Positions 5,796 to 11,034 of a stretch of DNA of 14,307 nucleotides are shown here, piece after piece. The notes beneath the pieces are model-generated. The model saw nothing but the letters and a program-made list of their open reading frames with translations, was not told where the DNA came from and did not search any database. The stretch is taken from positions 1 to 14,307 of the forward strand of contig SPCK01000016.1 in assembly GCA_004525355.1 (NCBI GenBank), given 5' to 3'. The position numbers and the translations under genes are program-made. Numbering within the stretch: the stretch's first letter is position 1; every line of letters begins with the position of its first letter. Origin of the DNA: Spirochaetales bacterium (GTDB lineage Bacteria; Spirochaetota; Spirochaetia; Treponematales; UBA12059).

Positions 5796-7858
5796 AAACC
5801 GACAGGAAGAATGGCGCCAGGGAATACGTCAGGCTTTCGGATTATCGACGGTCGGACATGGTTTACGTCGGTACGGTACGTTCACCCGCCCACAGGGGCG
5901 CCATACGGTCGATAAGCTCGCCCCACCTGCCGCGGGATTACCGCTTCATCACCACCGAGGACATACCGGGCGCCCGTTCATTGGCGTTCTCCGGCGACAG
6001 CGTACCCATTTTGGCTTTCGGAAAGGTCTCCTATCTCGGAGAGCCCATCGGGCTTATAGCGGGACCCGACCGCAAACGGGTTCAGGAAGCCATCCGCCTC
6101 ACGCGGGTCGTCATCGAGGAGGAACCGGCATCGTTCTCGTTCGAGCACTTCGATTCCTCCCGCCTGCTTTCACGTTCCCGCATGACCCGAGGCGACGTCG
6201 ACGCCGGTATGGCTTCTGCCGCATCGATCGTCCGAGGAGAGTTCCGCCTTGGCGCGGTGGACCATTATTATCCTGAACCCCAAGGCGCGGCGGCTTTCTA
6301 CGATTACGACAAGCTCGTCATCGTAGCGTCAACGCAATGGCCCTTCCAGCTTCGCAATGCTACGGCGAATATGCTGGCGGTCAAGCCTGAAGAGGTTGTC
6401 GTCAGGCCCACCTATCTGGGTCCGCATCTTGACGGCAAGCTGTGGTATCCGTCCATCCTTGCCTGCCATGCCGCCCTGGCAGCCCGCTTGCTGGGCCGCC
6501 CCGCCCTGCTTCTGCTAACTCGGGAAGAGGACTTTCTCTATACAACCAAGCGTGCGCCATTCCTTGCCGCCTATCGTGCGGGAATCGACGAGGAGGGCCG
6601 CCTTCTGGCTCTGGACGCCCGGTTTTCCATCAACCTGGGCGCCCATGGCCCTTTGGCCGATATAATGACTGCAAAACTATGCGAAACCGCGCCTGGCGGC
6701 TATTCCTGCCCGGCCGTCAGGGCGGAGGCATGGGCCGTTCGCAGCGACTTGCCGCCCATGGGCGCCTACGCGGGACTCGGCGGAGCTTCAGTCAATTTCG
6801 CGCTCGAGCGCATGGCGGATGAATGCGCCGCCGCCGTAGGACAGGATCCCCTGGCTTGGCGAATCGTCAATGCAGCCTCCCGCGGCGATGATACGACCGG
6901 TTCCCCGTTGAAAAAGTCTGTACGTTTTCAATCGGTCGCCGACACGCTCCTGCCTGTCAGCGACTATCTGCGAAAGCGCTCGGCGTACGAATTGCTGCGC
7001 AAACGGAGGCTTGACCCGGAGGCTCCGCCCGGATTCGGAATCGGCATAGCCTTTGCGTGGCAATCCAGCGAAGACGTGAGGGCATTGGCGCCCGACGCGA
7101 CTGTCTCTGTAGAAGCCGAACTGCGCAAGGATTTGGGATTGTTGATCCGTACCAGCGTCATTCCGATGGACGAACGCGCAATCGATCTGTGGAAACGGGA
7201 AGCGGCCGAAGCCATCGGTATCGAACCGGAAGATGTCCATGTCGAAACCGTTGCCACCGATCTGGTTCCCGATTCCGGCCCATCGGCCTTCTCCAGCGGC
7301 TTGGGCCTCATCAGCGGTCTGATCCTCCAAGCCTGCTCGGGCATTCAGGCCAGACGATTCCGGGAGGCGCTACCAATCACGGTGAGAAAGACGATGCGCA
7401 AAAAGGCGCGTAAGGCGTCGATATTGGATGGCGCCTCGTGGGGAGGGGCCGTGGTAGAGCTTTCCATCGATTCCATGGATGGCGCTCCGATAATCCGCGG
7501 TATCTGGCTCGTTGCCTGTGCCGGAAGGATCGTTTCCATGGAAAAGGCGCGACAGTCCCTGCAGCGGGACGCGGCGCGGGCGATCTCCAATTGTGTCAGC
7601 GAATATTTCGCCCCAGATGCCGCTCCAGGTACGGCATCAGCCCTGTTCTCATACGCGCCGCTGCGCCTCAAGGACAACCCGCCCATCGTCGTCGCCTTTA
7701 CCGATTCTGGAACGGGTGGCGACCCGGGCGGTATCGGCGAATTGGCTTTTTCAGCCATTCCCGCCGCTTTTGCCAACGCGCTCAGCCAGGCATGGGACCG
7801 CTCGATCAACAAGCTCCCGTCCGGGACGGGCGTCATGCGCGGAGGATCCGGAACATGA
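5792..7858 (+). CDS. Xanthine dehydrogenase-family large subunit with divergent molybdopterin site
   Basis: The 688-residue protein follows the XDH/CO-dehydrogenase large-subunit plan: a/b-hammerhead (RSPAHRGAIRSIS to VSYLGEPIGLIAG, about 28-90), then the molybdopterin domains (DHYYPEPQGAA with E162; STQWPFQLRN; LLLTREEDFLYTTKRAP) and a C-terminal GIGE with Glu650 at the catalytic-base position. Several cofactor motifs are changed. The GGFGGK loop reads GPHLDGK (210-216). The A-F-R-G-F-G segment with substrate-contacting Arg reads AYAGLGG with Ala327. The M-G-Q-G dithiolene loop reads PMDE (458-461). The usual Ser-Arg-Ser/Thr stretch reads AFSSGLG. It is shorter than most homologues (750 or more). 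The gene overlaps both neighbours by ATGA junctions and heads a trio with the FeS and FAD subunits. Homology is clear; whether it binds Moco, another cofactor or none is open. Substrate is unknown. Confidence 0.82.
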   Translation: MKTDRKNGAREYVRLSDYRRSDMVYVGTVRSPAHRGAIRSISSPHLPRDYRFITTEDIPGARSLAFSGDSVPILAFGKVSYLGEPIGLIAGPDRKRVQEAIRLTRVVIEEEPASFSFEHFDSSRLLSRSRMTRGDVDAGMASAASIVRGEFRLGAVDHYYPEPQGAAAFYDYDKLVIVASTQWPFQLRNATANMLAVKPEEVVVRPTYLGPHLDGKLWYPSILACHAALAARLLGRPALLLLTREEDFLYTTKRAPFLAAYRAGIDEEGRLLALDARFSINLGAHGPLADIMTAKLCETAPGGYSCPAVRAEAWAVRSDLPPMGAYAGLGGASVNFALERMADECAAAVGQDPLAWRIVNAASRGDDTTGSPLKKSVRFQSVADTLLPVSDYLRKRSAYELLRKRRLDPEAPPGFGIGIAFAWQSSEDVRALAPDATVSVEAELRKDLGLLIRTSVIPMDERAIDLWKREAAEAIGIEPEDVHVETVATDLVPDSGPSAFSSGLGLISGLILQACSGIQARRFREALPITVRKTMRKKARKASILDGASWGGAVVELSIDSMDGAPIIRGIWLVACAGRIVSMEKARQSLQRDAARAISNCVSEYFAPDAAPGTASALFSYAPLRLKDNPPIVVAFTDSGTGGDPGGIGELAFSAIPAAFANALSQAWDRSINKLPSGTGVMRGGSGT

Positions 7859-8340
7859 CGGTGAATTTCATATTGAACGGCGAAGACGTTTCCCTGAGCG
7901 CCGACCCGATGGATAGGTTGTCCGACGTGCTCAGGGAGCAGTTCGGGCTCAGAAGTGTCGCCAGCGACTGCAGGGTCGGACAATGCGGCAAGTGCCTGGT
8001 ATTCATGGATGGAAAACTGGTCAATTCCTGCCTGGTGCCCGCATTCCGCGTCCGAGGCGTCGAGATAGTCACCTACGAAGGTTTTTCGAGCACTGAAGAC
8101 CACGCCGCGGTGCATGAAGCCTTCGAACGTCGCGGCCTGGACTTGTGCGCCTTCTGCGAACCGGCTGTACACATGACTGTCGGCTCTCTACTGGAGACGG
8201 GACATCGGCCGGAATCCGATCACATCGCCGAAGTACTTTCTTCTGTGTACTGCACCTGCACGGACCCCATATCCATCCTCGAGGCGGCCAACGACGCCCT
8301 CGATGCCAAGGAAGGCAAGAAACATGCCCGTTCGCGTTGA
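7855..8340 (+). CDS. [2Fe-2S] subunit of the molybdo-hydroxylase-like complex
   Basis: The 161-residue protein is the small electron-transfer subunit of the XDH/CoxS family. The N-terminal plant-type ferredoxin domain carries C39, C44, C47 and C59 (DCRVGQCGKCLVFMDGKLV, then NSC). The C-terminal helical domain carries C98 and C101 (LCAFCEP) and C133 and C135 (YCTCTD). All eight cluster ligands are present. Residues around the second cluster that normally face the molybdopterin differ: the usual Q-C-G-F-C reads L-C-A-F-C, and C-R-C-T-G reads C-T-C-T-D. That matches the altered cofactor site of the large subunit. The frame is open upstream to 7438, but the ATG at 7855 fits the family, has a GGAGG Shine-Dalgarno 9 bases ahead, and overlaps the large-subunit stop as ATGA. 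The complex is expected to be cytosolic. Confidence 0.88.
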   Translation: MTVNFILNGEDVSLSADPMDRLSDVLREQFGLRSVASDCRVGQCGKCLVFMDGKLVNSCLVPAFRVRGVEIVTYEGFSSTEDHAAVHEAFERRGLDLCAFCEPAVHMTVGSLLETGHRPESDHIAEVLSSVYCTCTDPISILEAANDALDAKEGKKHARSR

Positions 8341-9172
8341 CGAGGTATCCAATCCGGCCACGTTACAGGAAGCGCTGCTTTTCCTGAAGCGTTATCCGGA
8401 AGCGGTACCGTGGGCGGGAGGAACCCTGCTCATGACCGATTCCGCCGCCTGGCCTGAAGGCCGGGGTACCGCTATCCTGGACGTGCATCGCATACCCGAG
8501 TTGAGTTCGATACATCGAACCGAACGTTACATCGAGGTAGGTGCCGCGTACAGCCTCTCGTCCATACTCGCCCTGCCCGGGAGTTCGATACTCGATCCGC
8601 TCACTCAGGCCATCGGAACTATCGGCAACGCCGCGGTCAGAAACCTTGCCACCCTTGGCGGCAATATTGCCGCGAGAGGCCGTTTCATGACCAGCTTTCC
8701 AGCGTTATCCTGTTTGGATGCCTCCGTGGAATTGAGGGATTCCGCCGGCGTGCGATGGCACGGTATCCATAAGCTGGTCGGACCGGGAAACCAGCCGAGC
8801 TTCCCCCGGGGCACCCTCCTGACCCGCGTAAGGCTGCCCGTAGCCAAGTGGGATTCCATTGCCATCAAATCGATCGGGGAGAAGTCTTTCCCTCATCCTG
8901 ATGCCAACGCCTTTTGCGCCTGCGCGCGCTACGACAAGGGGGCAATATCGGACATTCGCATTGCCACAGCCGGTCGCGTCCTCGTACGGGACCGTGAGCT
9001 TGAGCTGACCCTGGCAGGCAAGCACCTACCGCTGACCAGGAGAGAGCTTGTGACCTTTGCCACCGAGCTGGCAGCTCTGGCATACGCTCTGTCCGCGTCC
9101 CGGAACCTTGCCGATCGCCTTGAAGCATACGTTACCGCCTTCCTCGCTCGCTCCCCGGAGTACATATCATGA
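8324..9172 (+). CDS. FAD-binding subunit of the molybdo-hydroxylase-like complex
   Basis: The 282-residue protein matches the CoxM/XdhB flavoprotein family. It has the first FAD motif WAGGTLLMTD (residues 30-39) and the second motif VRNLATLGGNIA (105-116), followed by FPALSCLDASVELRD as in homologues. A C-terminal CO-dehydrogenase flavoprotein domain (ARYDKGAISDIRIATAGR) ends the protein. FAD would take electrons from the 2Fe-2S clusters and pass them to NAD or another acceptor. The ATG at 8324 is preferred over an in-frame ATG at 8303 because AAGGAAGG (8308-8315) sits 8 bases ahead of it. It overlaps the FeS gene by 17 bases and the next gene by an ATGA junction. The order large-FeS-FAD is less usual than FAD-FeS-large or large-FAD-FeS. 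The final acceptor cannot be told from sequence. Confidence 0.86.
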   Translation: MPVRVDEVSNPATLQEALLFLKRYPEAVPWAGGTLLMTDSAAWPEGRGTAILDVHRIPELSSIHRTERYIEVGAAYSLSSILALPGSSILDPLTQAIGTIGNAAVRNLATLGGNIAARGRFMTSFPALSCLDASVELRDSAGVRWHGIHKLVGPGNQPSFPRGTLLTRVRLPVAKWDSIAIKSIGEKSFPHPDANAFCACARYDKGAISDIRIATAGRVLVRDRELELTLAGKHLPLTRRELVTFATELAALAYALSASRNLADRLEAYVTAFLARSPEYIS

Positions 9173-9981
9173 AAGGTACACTATACTTGGTTCCCGTTCC
9201 CATCGGGGACGGGATTCCCCGTGACGAGTTGGCCCCCCGCGTACTTGAAACCGTACGCCGATTGCGTGACTTCATCGTGGAAGACAAGCGCACGGCAAGG
9301 CGCTTCCTGTCCGCGGTCATGCCGCAGGAAGCAGTGGACGAGTCGAACTACTGGATACTTGACAAGAGGATCGATCCGCGGGAGCTTGCCGCCCTCCTCG
9401 AGCCGCTCCGGGCGGGCCGCGACGCTGCCATAATGTCTGAAGCCGGCAGTCCCTGCGTGGCCGATCCTGGCACCGCCCTGGTAGCCGTTGCCACGGCCGA
9501 AGGAATTCGAGTCGTTCCCCTGCCGGGACCGAGCGCCATACTCATGGCCTTGATGGCCTCGGGATTGGGGGGACAGAAATTCTCGTTTGCGGGCTACCTT
9601 CCAACGGAGCAGTCCGGCAGGGAGCGGGCTCTCAGGTCATTGGAAGCGACATCCGCACGCGAAGGTTCCACCCAGATATTCATAGAGACGCCGTACCGCA
9701 ACGAAGTTCTGGCACGAAGCGCCATCGGCGTCCTGGCCCCCGATACCGTATTCTGTATCGCCTATGCCCTCTCAACCGCTGATGAATCGGTTATCTCCAT
9801 GCCGGTCGCTGCGTGGAAACGCTCGTTCCCGATCCTGGGCAAGGCGCCCGCCGTATTCCTTATTTCGGCGATTCCACCCGAGGAAACCAAGGGCGACCAG
9901 AAAGCTGCTTGCGCCCATAGGGGTGACGACGGACGCGGTTCGTCAAGGCGCATCAGGAACACGGGAAATAAAGCATGGTGA
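9169..9981 (+). CDS. RsmI-like SAM-dependent methyltransferase (tetrapyrrole methylase fold)
   Basis: The 270-residue protein has the tetrapyrrole-methylase SAM site: GTLYLVPVPIGDG at the N-terminus, MSEAGSPCVADPG (89-101) and PLPGPSAILMALMASGL (from 117). RsmI itself 2'-O-methylates C1402 of 16S rRNA. This protein lacks the canonical RsmI spellings (AEDTR, SDAGTP, YEST-HR). It reads VEDKRTARR, SEAGSPCVADPG and FIETPYRN, like a paralogous COG0313 branch I recall from Bacteroidetes and some proteobacteria, whose substrate is not known to me. The family's usual end is near VFLISA (about residue 236). About 35 further residues, basic and polar, look unrelated and may be an extension. The start overlaps the FAD-subunit stop as ATGA, so it is translationally tied to the oxidoreductase operon, although an rRNA methyltransferase would not need that. 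Confidence 0.8.
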   Translation: MKGTLYLVPVPIGDGIPRDELAPRVLETVRRLRDFIVEDKRTARRFLSAVMPQEAVDESNYWILDKRIDPRELAALLEPLRAGRDAAIMSEAGSPCVADPGTALVAVATAEGIRVVPLPGPSAILMALMASGLGGQKFSFAGYLPTEQSGRERALRSLEATSAREGSTQIFIETPYRNEVLARSAIGVLAPDTVFCIAYALSTADESVISMPVAAWKRSFPILGKAPAVFLISAIPPEETKGDQKAACAHRGDDGRGSSRRIRNTGNKAW

Positions 9982-9995
9982 ATAACATCAAGTGC

Positions 9996-10023
9996 TTGAC
10001 GAAGCGCATTGCCGGGCTACACT
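9996..10023 (+). promoter_or_regulatory. Promoter for the PilZ-like gene
   Basis: TTGACG (9996-10001, five of six consensus positions) is followed after 16 bases by TACACT (10018-10023, four of six). The expected start of transcription is about 10030, only a few bases before the ATG at 10034. It would give the PilZ-like gene expression independent of the upstream operon. Confidence 0.5.
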
Positions 10024-10033
10024 GGTAATCGAT

Positions 10034-10900
10034 ATGCAGGTGAATACGACGCAGAATATATACGCGAAATACGAGAATGAGACTCTGGCGGTAAATCAAT
10101 TCGCCATGGCCCACATGGGGCTCGAGGTCGGTCAGACCGCACTCAAAGTGGATTCTTATGTCGTCGCCTGCGCCCCGTTCAGATTCTCCCTCAAGGGAGG
10201 TATGCTGCTGGCGGTTTTCTCGAGGGAGGAGCTCGTTTTCTTCCAGCGCTATACAAACGCGATGGCAGGCCTGAAGTTGGTCTTTCAAACCGGTACGGCT
10301 ACCCAGCCCATGAAGATATTCGCCCGGTGCACGCTCAAGTCATTGTCTCCCATGAAAGGCAAGGATTCCATCGGCCTGATTACCGTCGAGTGGCGCCCCT
10401 GTCCACCCGATCTCCTGTCCATCATCGGCGATTACTTCCTGTTGATGGAACGGCTCAAGGTAGAGCATGAGGATTTCAAGGGTAAACGCATCCCGATAAA
10501 TCCGGTGAGCTCTGGACTGATGGGATACAACAACTATGCCTTGGCCTCGTACGAGGGGTCCGAATCAAAGGCTGCTGTTTTCTCGATAGCGAGCGACAAG
10601 CTGGAATTCCTGTTGCCCATACAGGCGCCGGCGTTGGAGGGCGGCAAAGCCCTCCAGGTCAAACTCTTTTTCAGGTCGTACCAGTTCGCCATCGCTGGAA
10701 CCGTGCTCGAGGCGACTCGACTGCCCAATGGAGCCCAGAAAGTAGCCGCTTCGATCGGTTTCTCCCCCGAGCTTGTCGATATCATCGAGCATTACCGCTT
10801 CTCTGAACGTTTTTCAATCAAATCGGCCGCTCAAGGCCAGGGAGAGACGCAGCAGGCGGACTCCCTGAACGCCGATGCCAAGAAGAACAAGTCCGGCTAA
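10034..10900 (+). CDS. PilZ-like beta-barrel protein of spirochaetal type
   Basis: The chosen start gives 288 residues. The N-terminus MQVNTTQNIYAKYEN resembles the opening of spirochaetal two-domain PilZ proteins as I remember them. The second half looks like a PilZ barrel: GKRIPIN (150-156) at the place of the R-x3-R region, then AAVFSIASDKLEFLLP, LQVKLFFRSYQFAIAG and a C-terminal helix. PilZ proteins bind cyclic di-GMP and control motility or exopolysaccharide. Here the D/N-x-S-x2-G motif reads FSIASDK (183-189), so nucleotide binding is doubtful. There is no signal peptide, so it is cytosolic. The C-terminal tail is polar and Lys-rich. A GTG at 9992 is in frame but lies within the promoter. 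No Shine-Dalgarno precedes ATG 10034, so the mRNA may be nearly leaderless. It follows the polysaccharide-type operon and converges with mfd. Family call is moderate. Confidence 0.6.
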   Translation: MQVNTTQNIYAKYENETLAVNQFAMAHMGLEVGQTALKVDSYVVACAPFRFSLKGGMLLAVFSREELVFFQRYTNAMAGLKLVFQTGTATQPMKIFARCTLKSLSPMKGKDSIGLITVEWRPCPPDLLSIIGDYFLLMERLKVEHEDFKGKRIPINPVSSGLMGYNNYALASYEGSESKAAVFSIASDKLEFLLPIQAPALEGGKALQVKLFFRSYQFAIAGTVLEATRLPNGAQKVAASIGFSPELVDIIEHYRFSERFSIKSAAQGQGETQQADSLNADAKKNKSG

Positions 10901-10903
10901 CAG

Positions 10904-10939
10904 GCTGCAGACAAACCGCGGATGCGGGCGGTCTGCAGC
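10904..10939. terminator. Strong hairpin just after the PilZ-like gene
   Basis: GCTGCAGAC (10904-10912) pairs perfectly with GTCTGCAGC (10931-10939). Inside, CCGC (10916-10919) pairs with GCGG (10924-10927) around loop GGAT, with a 3-by-3 internal loop. It starts 4 bases after the stop codon. No U-tract follows on either strand, so it is either an imperfect terminator or a 3'-end-protecting hairpin. Confidence 0.5.
10913..10927 (+). repeat. 15-mer shared with the loaP upstream region
   Basis: AAACCGCGGATGCGG matches 2377-2391 at 14 of 15 positions in the same orientation. In both places it forms the tip of a hairpin with loop GGAT or GGAG. Confidence 0.3.
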
Positions 10940-10947
10940 TACATTAT

Positions 10948-10990
10948 TGCTGCAATTGCGCAGCATACCGCAAGGAATGCGAGCAATTGC
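10948..10990. repeat. Small palindromes between the PilZ-like gene and mfd
   Basis: TGCTGC (10948-10953) pairs with GCAGCA (10960-10965). The palindrome GCAATTGC occurs at 10952-10959 and again at 10983-10990. No gene or U-tract is present. The pattern resembles the intergenic palindromes of dispersed repeats, but the function is unknown. Confidence 0.3.
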
Positions 10991-10992
10991 AT

Positions 10993-11029
10993 AGGGTGCT
11001 GGCCAAGTAACCGACTTTGTCAGCACCCT
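10993..11029 (-). terminator. Hairpin directly after mfd
   Basis: AGGGTGCTG (10993-11001) pairs perfectly with CAGCACCCT (11021-11029), with partial inner pairing of CAAGT and ACTTTG. On the mfd strand it begins 1 base after the stop codon (11033-11031). No U-tract follows, so a role in termination or 3'-end stability is likely but unproven. Confidence 0.45.
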
Positions 11030-11034
11030 GTCAA
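11018..11034 (-). repeat. Inverted copy of the 2361-2377 repeat, overlapping the mfd stop codon
   Basis: The minus strand reads TTGACAGGGTGCTGACA, matching 2361-2377 at 14 of 17 positions. The TGA inside it is the mfd stop codon. Confidence 0.35.

Noticed and set aside
7438..7854. In-frame upstream extension of the FeS subunit
   Set aside because: It overlaps the end of the large subunit and lacks homology. ATG 7855 has a GGAGG ribosome site and fits the family start.
9900..9985. Frameshift in the tail of the RsmI-like gene
   Set aside because: The alternative frame also gives no family-like sequence, so there is no positive evidence for a frameshift over a natural extension.
9992..10033. 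GTG start for the PilZ-like protein at 9992
   Set aside because: It lies ahead of the -35 of the likely promoter and has a poor ribosome site; family-like sequence begins at ATG 10034.
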